From positions 1-55,334 of the forward strand of contig JACQDB010000041.1 of the NCBI GenBank assembly GCA_016201275.1: DNA of 55,334 bases, read 5' to 3'. How positions within the stretch are numbered: the first letter of the stretch is position 1; the number at the start of each line of letters is the position of its first letter. The notes under the pieces are model-generated. The model worked only from the letters and a program-made list of their open reading frames with translations. It was not told where the DNA came from and made no database searches. Below are positions 17,023-27,647 of this stretch, piece by piece. Source of the DNA: Acidobacteriota bacterium (GTDB lineage: Bacteria; Acidobacteriota; Blastocatellia; UBA7656). The position numbers were made by a program, and so were the translations under genes.

Positions 17023-19554
17023 TTACGAAAGCCCTGTGCGATGCAGCAAATCTTGAAAGCGCGGTGTGGTTCGCACCGCATCCCACAACGGGTCAACCTT
17101 GAGCCAGACGACGTAATAAGATTTTTCCTCGGCTACTTTGTCAAGCCACACAAACGCTTGCTCTTTATCGCCCAATGCCGCGTAGCCTATGGCAATCATG
17201 TACGGCGAAACATATTGCTGCTTTGACAGCGCTTTTAATTCATTCAGTATCCGGCGCGCTTCCTGCTGTTTTCCGGCAATCGCGTATTCGCGGGCGATCC
17301 AGCCTTTCATGGTCGGGTCGTCAAACAATTCCACAGACTTTTGAAACGCCGCCGCCGCTTCGTTATAACGGCCTTTGCCTTCGTAAGCCAACGCCATTTG
17401 AAAATGCGCTTCGGCAAAATTCGGCTCAATCTCCAGCGTCTTTTTCAGTTGCTCTATGGCTTCGTCATAGCGTCGCGCTCCGCAATACATACGCCCCAAA
17501 CCGGTGTTGATAATCAAAGACAACGGGTCAAGCTCAAGCGCCTTTCTGAGTTGTAGCTCGGCTTCGGCAAAACGCGCCATGCTGCTCAAATAAATTCCAA
17601 ACCAATGATGTGCGGTCGCATAATTGGGATTGATCTTGATGGCCAACTGATATTCGCTTTCAGCCCCCTGCCAATCCCACTCGTATTCGTGAACCGCCGC
17701 CAGCGAGGTGTGCGCTTCGGCCAAAGCGTCATCGAGCGCTATGGCTTTTTGCGCCGCGTCTTTGGCCAAGGGCAAGGCTTCCCGCATAGGCAATCTGCCG
17801 TATTCACCCAACAGCGCGTAACAATCGGCAAGTCCCGCATCAGCCAGCGCGTACTGCGAATCTTTTTCCAGCGCCTGCTTGAAATATTCTATGCCGCGCA
17901 TCATCGCCTCCGCCGTGCGTTTGTTCCAGTGATAGCGCCCGCGCAGATAGAGTTGATAAGCTTCGGCGTTGTCGGTATTGGGTTTCGTCATGCGCTGTTT
18001 TTCGGCGCTGCTCAATTGCGGCTGCAAATGCGCCGATAATTGATTGGCGATTTCCTGTTGCACAATGGCCAGATCGCTCATGCGGCGGGCATAGCGTTCG
18101 CCCCAAATCTGTGTGTCGTCCCGCGCATCAATCAATTCCAGATTAATCAACAAGCCGTCCGGCGTTTGCGTCAAGCGCCCGGTCAACACGGCGCTGACGC
18201 TCAAAGTTTTGCCGACCTCTCTGGCGTTCAACTCTTTGCCTTTGTATTGAAAGACTGAATTGCGCGACATCACTTTCAGGTTCGGCAAACGCGACAGCGA
18301 GTTGATTAAACTTTCGGTCAAGCCGTCCGACAAATAATCCGTGTTGGCATCGCCGTTGACATTGAGAAAAGGCAACACAGCGATTGAATCTATGCCGCGT
18401 GGTTTGCTTCGCCGCAGGTAAATCGCCGTCGCTGCCGCCATCACCAGCATCAACGAAACCAAAGCCAACAACACCAATCGTTGCTGTTTTCGATTATCGC
18501 CCAGAGTGTGCAAATCCATCCGCGTGGTCTGGCCGCCCGCCGTGATTTTGGTCGCGGTCAATTCAACGGTTTTTTTCTTACCGTCCGCTGCGGTCGCCTC
18601 GTCGTCTTGATTCGGCGCGTTGCTCGATTCGGGCGGCGTTGACACTTCAAAGCCCGCGTCAAATTCGATGCGCCGTTTGACGCGCTGCAAATCCCGCAGC
18701 ATCTCTTTGACGTTTTGATAACGCTCGCTGACATTTTTCGCCAACGCTTGTTGAATAATCCGGTCGAGTTTTTCCGGCGTATCGGGCAAGCTTGCTAAAA
18801 TCGTTTTCGGCTCCTGCGTTAAAATTGCTACGATCAAATCGCTGATCGTAGCGCCTTCAAAAGGGCGTCGGCCTGCGACCATTTCGTAAAGCATCACGCC
18901 GAGGCTGAAAATATCGGAGCGCTCATCAACCGCCAGACCTCTGGCCTGTTCGGGCGACATATAATTCGGGCTGCCGATGATGATGCCGGGTTCGGTCTTC
19001 ACCGGCGTTCGCAGCGTCGCGGTTTCCGTTCCGCCTTCAAACTCGCCGTCAAAATTCGCCGGTTGCGAAAAGGTCTCTTTCAATTTGGCGATGCCGAAAT
19101 CCAAAACTTTCACATAGCCATCCGGTCGCAGCATCAAGTTATCGGGTTTGATGTCACGATGAATGATGCCGGCCTGATGCGCCGCTACCAACGCATTCGC
19201 CGTTTGAATGGCAATATCCAAAACCTCCAACAACTCCAAGGGCTGGCGCGCCAGACGTTGGCGCAGGGTTTCACCTTCGATGAATTCGGTGACGATGAAA
19301 TGCGCCACGTCGGTCTGGCCGATTTCATGTAGGGTGATGATGTTGGGATGATTGAGGGCGGAAACGGCGCGCGCTTCCTGCTCGAAACGCAGCACGCGGC
19401 GGTCGTCTTTGACCAGTTCGGCGGGCATGATTTTCAAGGCGACTTTGCGTTCCAGGCGGGAGTCTTCGGCCAGATAAACTTCACCCATACCGCCATTGCC
19501 TATCGAGTGCAGGAGTTTGTAATGCCCAAGATATGTGCCAGAGGTGAACGCCAT
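17023..19554 (-). CDS. Serine/threonine protein kinase with FlgO-like and TPR domains
   Basis: 843 residues. The PknB-type kinase domain (about 10-270) has GNGGMGEVYLAE, VALKIM, HRDIKPDNL (about 131-139), DFGIAKL and SPEQARG. A single membrane segment at about 365-382 (LVLLALVSLMLVMAAATAIYL, in two halves) follows a linker. Outside it, a FlgO/TolB-N-like domain (IAVLPFLNVNGDANTDYLSD, LINSLSRLPNLKVMSR) covers about 390-510. Tetratricopeptide repeats fill 530-840 (GRYHWNKRTAEAM, LAEAHTSLAAVHEYEWDW, AEAHFQMALAYEGKGRY). This is a common Acidobacteria architecture, probably a signalling receptor kinase. The substrate is unknown. It is a single gene, convergent with the SBBP gene. Confidence 0.92.
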   Translation of the reverse strand: MAFTSGTYLGHYKLLHSIGNGGMGEVYLAEDSRLERKVALKIMPAELVKDDRRVLRFEQEARAVSALNHPNIITLHEIGQTDVAHFIVTEFIEGETLRQRLARQPLELLEVLDIAIQTANALVAAHQAGIIHRDIKPDNLMLRPDGYVKVLDFGIAKLKETFSQPANFDGEFEGGTETATLRTPVKTEPGIIIGSPNYMSPEQARGLAVDERSDIFSLGVMLYEMVAGRRPFEGATISDLIVAILTQEPKTILASLPDTPEKLDRIIQQALAKNVSERYQNVKEMLRDLQRVKRRIEFDAGFEVSTPPESSNAPNQDDEATAADGKKKTVELTATKITAGGQTTRMDLHTLGDNRKQQRLVLLALVSLMLVMAAATAIYLRRSKPRGIDSIAVLPFLNVNGDANTDYLSDGLTESLINSLSRLPNLKVMSRNSVFQYKGKELNAREVGKTLSVSAVLTGRLTQTPDGLLINLELIDARDDTQIWGERYARRMSDLAIVQQEIANQLSAHLQPQLSSAEKQRMTKPNTDNAEAYQLYLRGRYHWNKRTAEAMMRGIEYFKQALEKDSQYALADAGLADCYALLGEYGRLPMREALPLAKDAAQKAIALDDALAEAHTSLAAVHEYEWDWQGAESEYQLAIKINPNYATAHHWFGIYLSSMARFAEAELQLRKALELDPLSLIINTGLGRMYCGARRYDEAIEQLKKTLEIEPNFAEAHFQMALAYEGKGRYNEAAAAFQKSVELFDDPTMKGWIAREYAIAGKQQEARRILNELKALSKQQYVSPYMIAIGYAALGDKEQAFVWLDKVAEEKSYYVVWLKVDPLWDAVRTTPRFQDLLHRTGLS

Positions 19555-19573
19555 GTTTTAAGAGAAAAGGAGT

Positions 19574-19738
19574 GAGGGAGATGGGGAGATGGGGAGAAAG
19601 GGAGAAAGGGAGAATTTGAATATCTCGAATTTTTTGTTATTCAAATTTTTCGCTATCTTGATGCCGTTGGTTTCATGCAAAAACGAGACAAACTTTATCC
19701 CCTGTCTCCCTGTCTCCCCGTCTCCCTATCTCCCTCAC
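19574..19738. repeat. G-run / C-run inverted low-complexity repeat
   Basis: At 19574-19611 five GGG/GGGG runs are separated by AGAT or AGAAA. At about 19699-19738 the complementary pattern (CCCCTGTCTCCC, CCCCGTCTCCC, CTATCTCCC) appears. The two arms can pair as a long hairpin, and the first could form a G-quadruplex. The second arm runs into the 3' end of the selenoprotein gene at 19735. The 87 bp between them are AT-rich. Confidence 0.7.
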
Positions 19739-20334
19739 TCGCCTTCCGGTTTTTGATAGTAGCCATGTGAAGCGATGCGTTTGCCGGACATTTCATAAGC
19801 AAAGGCCGGCATATCGGGTGTGCCCATCGCATCGTTCCAACGATTGTAGAAATTGAACAGGCTGCAAACCGTCACGGCATCGTAAATCGCTTCGTCCGAC
19901 CAGCCGAATTTTTTCAACTCATCTATGTCGCTTTGGCGGATTTGATTGGCCGCAGAGTTTACTTTTTCGAGAAAGGCGAACAACGCTTTTTCAGCATCCG
20001 CAAGGCGCGACGAACGAAAATCGTCCAGCACCTGGCGCACCAGTTCTTCATCTTCTAAGGTCGCCACAGCGCCCGCTGTGTGAGACCCTACTCAGAAGGG
20101 ACAGGCGTTTTGGCGCGAGGTGAAGGCGGCAATCAATTCGCGCATTCCGTGCGACAGCGGCGAAGGCCCGCGCATCGCCATATCGGTGAACTTCGATAGA
20201 TGCTCGGTCATCTCCGGTTTGAAAGCGAACAGATGCCAGATTTCCGGAACCGGTAAATCGTGCGCCTGCATCTGCGCGATTTTGTTATCGAAAGGGCCGT
20301 TGCTTTTTTTCTGCTGCACGTCTTTCAGAAACAT
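19735..20334 (-). CDS. Probable selenocysteine-containing AhpD/carboxymuconolactone-decarboxylase-like peroxidase
   Basis: The frame is interrupted by one TGA (20092-20094), which I read as selenocysteine 81. Before it, ELIAAFTSRQNACPF matches the AhpD/CMD active-site helix. After it the same frame continues VGSHTAGAV and on to the stop at 19735, giving 199 residues, the usual length of peroxidase-related enzymes. The family motif here is CPFC-VGSH, so the TGA falls exactly on the second cysteine of CxxC, making CxxU. A stem-loop of bacterial SECIS type starts a few bases after the TGA. KALFAFLEKVNSAANQI, SDEAIYDAVTVCSLFNFYNR and the C-terminal tail are family-typical. AAGGAG precedes the ATG. 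A frameshift is not needed; the only alternative is a nonsense mutation. Confidence 0.8.
20059..20087 (-). promoter_or_regulatory. Bacterial SECIS-like stem-loop
   Basis: On the mRNA, GGTC pairs with GACC and CACAGC pairs perfectly with GCTGTG, separated by a small internal loop (TCA/GC) and capped by the tetraloop GGGC. The apical loop starts 17 nt after the UGA and begins with G. Both points agree with the published bacterial SECIS model (16-37 nt spacing, a G within the first two loop positions). The hairpin is inside the coding sequence, as bacterial SelB requires. Confidence 0.72.
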
Positions 20335-20455
20335 CGGTAGCTGCTCCTTGTCGGTAGTCTTTGCGGTTACTTGGTGGCTTGGCGGCTTGGCGCGAACCGA
20401 ATTCTTTCACGCCGAGACGCCAAGGAGACGCAAAGAATTTCAGTTGAATAAAAAT

Positions 20456-21865
20456 TTATCGCGCATACAAATCCACGACGCGCTCGATGGCGCGTTGGCA
20501 AACTTTGCAAAACTCTTTGCTGCGCGTGAACATAATACAATCCACTTCGGGGCGATAATAACCTTTCGCTTCATAATTCGCACCCTCGAACGCGCCGACT
20601 TTACCAAAGTATTTTTCCTTTGCAAACAGTTGCACTTCAAATTCGCGGTTCTCGCGGAACAACGCCTCCATCTCTTCTTCGGGGCGATTTTGGGCGCGAA
20701 TCTGCGCCCGTCGTTTGCCGTATTCCAGAGCGTGTTTATCAAACTCCTCTTTCTGCCAAGGCGTCGGAACCGGCGTATCTTTCGCCACCAGGTCTTGCCA
20801 TTTCAATTTCGTCGGGTCAAGCAAGGCCGTGACGTTCGGCTCCCACGGCTCCATACGTTCGGCAGGCTGCGTATAAGCCACCGGTGAAGTGTAATATTCA
20901 TCGGCAAGTCCGGCGAAGTGATGGCCGAATTCATGAACGAAAATATAGGGAGCCTGTTCGCTGGCCGCAGCGACTGTGCTGTAGAGATTGAAAATTCCGC
21001 CGCCGCCATAGGTGCGCGAGTTGGTGATGATTTCGATGAACTCATAAGGCGCAAATTGCGCCACTTGCCGAAGCGCCCGATTGTCGAAGGTCAACACATA
21101 ACGCTCCGACCCAAAGGCATCATAAGTCGCGCCCAAAGGCGATTGCCGATGAAGGCCAGTCGAAGGCCGCGAGATGCCGGATTCCTGCGCCGGTGGACAC
21201 ATCGCCCAGACGTTGAAATCGTTGCGGCGCTCTTTGAAGGGCGAAGTCGCAAATAATAATTCCGTCAAACGGCGCGCCTCGCTTTCAAATTTCTTCAACT
21301 CGCTGGCGGTGTAGCCATCGCCTAAAATCAGAAAATCTACTTTGGTTGCCGGGTCGCCGCTCTTTTGAATTTCGATGAGCGGCGCAGGCGCTTTCGCAGT
21401 GGAGGTGTCAACGAACATATCTTTCGGATCAACCAGGACCGACCACACCTGTTGAAAAGCGTTGTTGGCGTCGCGCTTTTTCAACACGATTTGCACGGGC
21501 GCGGCGGGCGTGGGAAAGCGCAACGATTCATGAAAGGTGCGATTGATTTTTTTCGCTTCGTCGGTGGTCTCCCATTCGCCGTACATGGAAGCGAAGCCGC
21601 GTGAATAAACGACGCGATTGCTGTTGCGGTCAAGCACTTCAAAAAAGTATTTGCCGAGATTGGTGTCATCAATGGCGCGTTGCGGATTGCCCGCCCACGC
21701 TAAAGGTTCAACGACAACCTTATCCACGCTGAATAATTCCTGCGCGGCGTTGCCGGTGTGATAATAATCAAGCCGCATGGTGCGCGGCGCGGCGGCGTTG
21801 GTGTTTGCAGGTATCGAAATCATAGCCAGTAAAATTGCAGCAACAAACAAGAACCGATTTTTCAT
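20456..21865 (-). CDS. Secreted M64 family metallopeptidase (IgA-peptidase-like)
   Basis: 469 residues with a signal peptide (FLFVAAILLAMISIPANTNA). The catalytic core has VDFLILGDGYTASELKKFE near 170-190, NVWAMCPPAQESGISRP, and the zinc site HEFGHHFAGLADEYY at about 311-325. The HExxH-like HEFGH plus the downstream Asp/Glu are as in peptidase family M64. An N-terminal beta-sandwich-like domain (about 25-160) precedes it. The bacterial M64 prototype is the Clostridium IgA protease, but environmental members have unknown substrates. It is transcribed away from lepA, with about 180 bp between the two starts. The 121 bp towards the selenoprotein gene hold a degenerate repeat. Confidence 0.9.
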   Translation of the reverse strand: MKNRFLFVAAILLAMISIPANTNAAAPRTMRLDYYHTGNAAQELFSVDKVVVEPLAWAGNPQRAIDDTNLGKYFFEVLDRNSNRVVYSRGFASMYGEWETTDEAKKINRTFHESLRFPTPAAPVQIVLKKRDANNAFQQVWSVLVDPKDMFVDTSTAKAPAPLIEIQKSGDPATKVDFLILGDGYTASELKKFESEARRLTELLFATSPFKERRNDFNVWAMCPPAQESGISRPSTGLHRQSPLGATYDAFGSERYVLTFDNRALRQVAQFAPYEFIEIITNSRTYGGGGIFNLYSTVAAASEQAPYIFVHEFGHHFAGLADEYYTSPVAYTQPAERMEPWEPNVTALLDPTKLKWQDLVAKDTPVPTPWQKEEFDKHALEYGKRRAQIRAQNRPEEEMEALFRENREFEVQLFAKEKYFGKVGAFEGANYEAKGYYRPEVDCIMFTRSKEFCKVCQRAIERVVDLYAR

Positions 21866-22046
21866 AGGCGAGATTGTAGCAACACTATGAGAATCCGGCT
21901 ATTCGCCTTTGACCGCAAACGGCGCAGTCCAGAAGTCGGCTGGCGATGCCGGTTATTATAGTTTCTGGTTTATCGTTTGCACTTCAGGTATCATGCAACA
22001 TTACGATTCTCATAAAAAGGTCAACTGGATAATCGAAGCAAAAACC

Positions 22047-23849
<1,803 letters not shown>

Positions 23850-23868
23850 ACCTCAGACAGTCTTTTCT

Positions 23869-23984
23869 CCGCTGTCCGGCGTCCGTCCGACCGAGTCGCT
23901 TTCATTAAGCACTGCGTCGGCTGCGACCATCAAACCGCCTCACGAGAAGCCAACCTATTCGCGCAACAGGACGCCGGACAGCGG
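23869..23984. repeat. 16-bp perfect inverted repeat element between convergent genes
   Basis: CCGCTGTCCGGCGTCC (23869-23884) and GGACGCCGGACAGCGG (23969-23984) enclose 84 bp between the ends of lepA and the TonB-like gene. It could be a bidirectional terminator or a short non-autonomous element. No T-run follows either arm. Confidence 0.7.
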
Positions 23985-24007
23985 ACGATAAACGGCCTGC
24001 CTGCCGC

Positions 24008-24811
24008 TTAATCCAATTTGAAATTGAAGGTAATCACCCCGGTCACGCGAACCGCTGTGCCGTTTAATAAAGTTGGTTGAAAGCGCCAGCCCCGTGCCGC
24101 TTCCGCCGCCGCACTCATCAACAAAGGATGTCCGCCCAAAGCTCTTGCCGATTCGACTCGACCATCCGCCGAGATAAAAATTTCAACCGTGATCGCGCCT
24201 TGTGCATGAACCTGTTTGGCGAGCGGCGGATAGACCGGCGTTTTGCGTTCGATGGCTCTGCCGGTCAACACCGTTGAGGTTAATTTGACCAGAGGTTTTT
24301 CCACCGGCGGTTGCAACTTTTCCACCGGCTTTTGCACCGGCGGCGGCAGTTCACCGCCCGGATTGGGATTACCCGCCAGTATGCCATTACCTCCTATGGG
24401 GCCAATTCCATTGCGTACTTCGTTCGGGTCGCCAACGGGTACAGTGCCATCAGGATTGCCGATTAAATCGAAAGAGGGCGGTATCGGAACATTGGGTATT
24501 GGCTTGATAGCGGCTCGACTTACGAGATCGTCGAGTCTTTCAGGATGATAGATGTCTGGTCGTGGAACTGCTTGAGGTTTTGCAGAGCCTTGTGATGGCG
24601 TGCGCTTACCCAGCGGTGGCGGCAGCATAGGCGGCACGGCAACGATTCGCGTGACATCCACTTTTTCATAAAGCGCCGGGCTGGCGGCGACTACGGACAC
24701 GACGAGCGCCGAGGCGATAGCCAGTGAATAAAACAGCGAAGTCACGAAGAAAATTTTTCCCGTTCTTCCCTGACGACGGTCTGCACTTGATAAAACCAGT
24801 TTGTCAAACAT
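24008..24811 (-). CDS. TonB family energy-transducer-like protein
   Basis: The ATG at 24811 is preferred over an earlier in-frame start because AGGAGAA lies just upstream. The product is 267 residues: a short cytoplasmic stretch, one membrane segment at about 22-42 (FFVTSLFYSLAIASALVV), a Pro-rich periplasmic spacer at about 55-180 and a TonB C-terminal domain at about 185-267 (PVYPPLAKQVHAQGAITVEI, ISADGRVESARALGGHPLL, WRFQPTLLNGTAV). This domain contacts outer-membrane receptors in true TonB, but many Acidobacteria homologues stand alone with no known partner. It lies downstream of an ECF sigma and anti-sigma gene in the same direction, which may control it. Confidence 0.85.
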   Translation of the reverse strand: MFDKLVLSSADRRQGRTGKIFFVTSLFYSLAIASALVVSVVAASPALYEKVDVTRIVAVPPMLPPPLGKRTPSQGSAKPQAVPRPDIYHPERLDDLVSRAAIKPIPNVPIPPSFDLIGNPDGTVPVGDPNEVRNGIGPIGGNGILAGNPNPGGELPPPVQKPVEKLQPPVEKPLVKLTSTVLTGRAIERKTPVYPPLAKQVHAQGAITVEIFISADGRVESARALGGHPLLMSAAAEAARGWRFQPTLLNGTAVRVTGVITFNFKLD

Positions 24812-25164
24812 TGTTCTCTTCTCCTTGGTCGTCAACACACGTCTGCCCTTGCGCCGCGATGATCGCAGCGTGCAGGCAACAACGAGGTTGCGTTCAGGCG
24901 CTCTGAGGTTATGGATTCCGTTTCCGCGAAAGCGGCACGGGACGGCTTGAAACTCGAACGACGGCAGGCGCTCTACGAAAAAAATTTTTGGACAAGTGAG
25001 GGAATTTCAAAACGGCTTAGAACAACTCCAGTGCCTATCGCTTTGAAATATCGTGGTCAATCGCCTACTGAAACGGGACGATAAACGGTGGGCAAGGAGC
25101 GCTTCTTGAGGAAAAGAGGGAGCGCAGGGTTGGCGCGTCGCTGCCCTCTTTTCCATAACTTCAC

Positions 25165-25923
25165 TTAACCGCCCACATCCATCTTTTCTACTAACATGAC
25201 AATTTGAGTAGCCACCGGCTCACCGTTAATGGTCGCCGGTTTGAACGTCGGATTCATCAAGGCAAACCAGAACTGTTCTACCACCATAGGGTCTTTCGGA
25301 TCGTCCAGCACATCCACTATGCGGGCGCGGCCATCTACGCCAATCTGTACCAATGCCGCCATCCCTTCATCACCCGGTTTTTGATAAGCCAGATTACTGA
25401 AACTCACCATCGAGCTACTGTTCATCTGTGGCAATTCATATTCTTCGTTGCTGGACGAAGCCTTAGTGGCTGGCAGATTGTTGTATAAATTATATTCGAC
25501 CAGCGAACTCGGCACCTGCGGAACCGACGTGAGCGGCGGCGTCGTCAACTTCGAGGTATCAACCGGAAGCGGTCGGAAACCGGATAGCGTGGCGGCGAAA
25601 AGAATTACCGAAACCACCGCGCCGGTCGCAAAAGAGAACGGACGCGGATTCAATTTCATCATCCACTCGATAGCGCGTTGCCGCAAACTGATCTCGCCTT
25701 TCACGCGGCGTTCGATGGCTACCATTACATAGCTGTGCAGTTCACGCGGCGCTTCCGGTCGCGGTATCTCTTTAAAGCAAGCCGATGTGTTCTGCAACTC
25801 TTGCAGGTAGTTGCGGCACAGCGGACAAATCGCCAGATGCGAACGAGACGCTTGCAACTCGTGCGCGTTCAACTCCTCGTCTAAATAGGCCGAAGCCATA
25901 GTTTCAAAAGTTTCACATCTCAT
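25165..25923 (-). CDS. Anti-sigma factor with zinc-finger and TonB-C-like domain
   Basis: 252 residues. The N-terminal zf-HC2 domain (MRCETFETMASAYLDEELN, then HLAICPLCRNYLQ) carries the His-x3-Cys-x2-Cys zinc motif of anti-sigma proteins. One membrane segment lies at about 97-115 (FATGAVVSVILFAATLSGF). The periplasmic part ends in about 80 residues (ALVQIGVDGRARIVDVLDD, NPTFKPATINGEPVATQIVM) that resemble the C-terminal domain of TonB. It is 56 bp after the sigma gene, and the TonB-like gene follows. The unusual fusion suggests that sensing occurs through a TonB-C-like periplasmic module. Confidence 0.82.
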   Translation of the reverse strand: MRCETFETMASAYLDEELNAHELQASRSHLAICPLCRNYLQELQNTSACFKEIPRPEAPRELHSYVMVAIERRVKGEISLRQRAIEWMMKLNPRPFSFATGAVVSVILFAATLSGFRPLPVDTSKLTTPPLTSVPQVPSSLVEYNLYNNLPATKASSSNEEYELPQMNSSSMVSFSNLAYQKPGDEGMAALVQIGVDGRARIVDVLDDPKDPMVVEQFWFALMNPTFKPATINGEPVATQIVMLVEKMDVGG

Positions 25924-25979
25924 AACAGTCTCAATTTCGCGTCTTTCGTTTTCTACTCGAAAACGGCAAAACGGCTGGG

Positions 25980-26651
25980 TTACAACACCGCCTTCATGCG
26001 CCGCCGCAATTCTTCGCGGCCACGCGCAATTCGTGACTTCACCGTACCAATCGAAATTTCCAGAGTGGCGGCAATCTCGTCGTAAGAAAGTTCTTCAATC
26101 TCTCGCAGCATCAAGGCCACACGATATTCGGTCTTGATTTCGGCCAGGGCGTGCAGCAAACGTCTTTCGCGTTCGTTGTCAATCGCCAGCGTTTCGGGGG
26201 ACGCGCCCGTGCCTTCCAGCGTATGTCCAAGCGTCAACTCGGAGTCGTGGCGTTTCAAATCAAGCGATAGCGTTTCTTCGCGGCGGCGGCGTTTCCACCA
26301 GCGCTGTTGATTCATCGCTTGATTGATGGCGATGCGATAAATCCAGGTCTTCAAACCTGACTCGCCGCGAAAGTGCGCCAGGCCGCGATAAATTTTCAAG
26401 AAGGTCTCTTGCGCGGCATCCCGCGCATCTTCCGCGTCGTTCAACAAGCGATAACAGATGGAAAAAACCGGACGCTCGAAATGCGCTACCAGTTCATCAA
26501 AGGCCGCCAGATCATGCGCCTGCAAGCGAGCCAGCAACCCGACTTCGTAGAGATTTTCGACCGGCCTGAAATCTGCCTCGACCTCGGCCAGTGCCGTTTG
26601 CTCGATTGCAATCATGTCTCTAGCCGACATAAAGGCGCTCCTTAAAATCAT
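25980..26651 (-). CDS. ECF RNA polymerase sigma factor (RpoE-like)
   Basis: 223 residues. Sigma region 2 (FDELVAHFERPVFSICYRLL, DAEDARDAAQETFLKIYRGL, then FRGESGLKTWIYRIAINQAM) and region 4 (YRVALMLREIEELSYDEIA, LEISIGTVKSRIARGREELR) are complete, with an extra charged linker. It is first in a probable operon with the anti-sigma gene. An internal ATG at codon 8 is an alternative start. No matching ECF promoter was seen upstream, so autoregulation cannot be claimed. Confidence 0.93.
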   Translation of the reverse strand: MILRSAFMSARDMIAIEQTALAEVEADFRPVENLYEVGLLARLQAHDLAAFDELVAHFERPVFSICYRLLNDAEDARDAAQETFLKIYRGLAHFRGESGLKTWIYRIAINQAMNQQRWWKRRRREETLSLDLKRHDSELTLGHTLEGTGASPETLAIDNERERRLLHALAEIKTEYRVALMLREIEELSYDEIAATLEISIGTVKSRIARGREELRRRMKAVL

Positions 26652-26886
26652 GACGGGCTTGAGTGGGTCATCGCTCGCTGCCTACCGGAAGCCGAGCGCC
26701 GTTTGTTAGCTCCAAGCGGAACGGGCAATGACCCTCACCTCACTTGTCGCTAGGGTTAGACACCCCTTGCCTTCAAAAAGTTCCAACGACTTCCAATCTA
26801 TCACACAAACCCAAAACCGAAAACAGATTCATTCCTGACCAAAGCCCGCGCTGCGCTTGAAGCGGGAAGACAAAACTTCTCGCCTC

Positions 26887-27451
26887 CTTAGCTCGACTTT
26901 GTACATTTTTCAGAGGCGAACCGAGCTTGCCAATCCCCCCAACGGCAGTCGGGGGATAGTTAAAGTTCAGCCTACGAAACGCTGCCAACGAGAAAAGAAT
27001 CCCCCCGATGGCAATCGGTGGATACTTAAAGTCCAACCTTGCCCGATGCTCTGTAGGTTGGGCTTTAACCATCCCCCGATTGCCATCGGGGGGATTGCAA
27101 AAAAACTTTGCTTGCCTGTGGTGTAGGTTGGACTTTAACCATCCCCCAACTGCCGTTGGGGGGATTCAGATGAATGGCCTCACTGCCTCAGCTCTCCGTT
27201 GAGGGATTCAGACGAATGGCCTAACTGCCTCGGCTCCCGTTGGGGGAATTCAGATGAATTGCCTCACTGCCTCGGTTCTCCGTTACTAGATTTTTTAGAG
27301 GCGAAGCAGCCCGATTTCATTGGCTTTTTCAACCCTTGGAATGATTGAACCTCAGCTTGTTGAGGTGAGGTTCAATCATTCCAAGCGCAAACCGCAACGT
27401 CAGCGCTTGATTGGTGTGGTTCAATTTGAAATTGTACAAAGTCGAGCTTAG
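26887..27451. repeat. 565-bp composite repeat element bounded by 19-bp perfect inverted repeats
   Basis: The left end CTTAGCTCGACTTTGTACA (26887-26905) and the right end, its exact reverse complement (27433-27451), bound a block with three layers: palindromic units of the CCCCCAACTGCCGTTGGGGG type in both orientations (26930-27165), about three tandem 42-bp units starting GATTCAGATGAATGGCCT (27163-27290), and a unique part with the hairpin TGAACCTCA/TGAGGTTCA. A second copy lies inverted at 54960-55334. Short reading frames across it give only repeat-derived peptides. The flanks 26652-26886 and 27452-27647 show no gene. Confidence 0.82.
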
Positions 27452-27647
27452 ACTCGCTAGTAAAGTTTGAAGCGCCGCTTCTGTCTGGCGAATAAATCCG
27501 TGCCGCCATTTTGTCGGACGACCAAGACCATGCGACTATCTTGACAAGGCGCGCTCCGGGTCGGTATTTTGAAGGTTCGTCCAGACCGCGAAATAGATAA
27601 CCGCAGCGCGCCTTGCACGTTGTCGCATTTTCAGGAGGCTTACAGTT

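Noticed and set aside
20065-20094. Explaining the split peroxidase as a frameshift or sequencing error
   Set aside because: Both halves are in the same frame, only one codon (TGA) interrupts, it stands on a family cysteine, and a SECIS-like hairpin follows.
21909-22046. 46-residue N-terminal extension of LepA
   Set aside because: The family begins at the later ATG, and the extra residues are not conserved-like and lack a ribosome site.
26773-27072. 99-codon frame with PPTAVGGI peptides
   Set aside because: It is derived wholly from the palindromic repeat units and has no independent evidence of coding.
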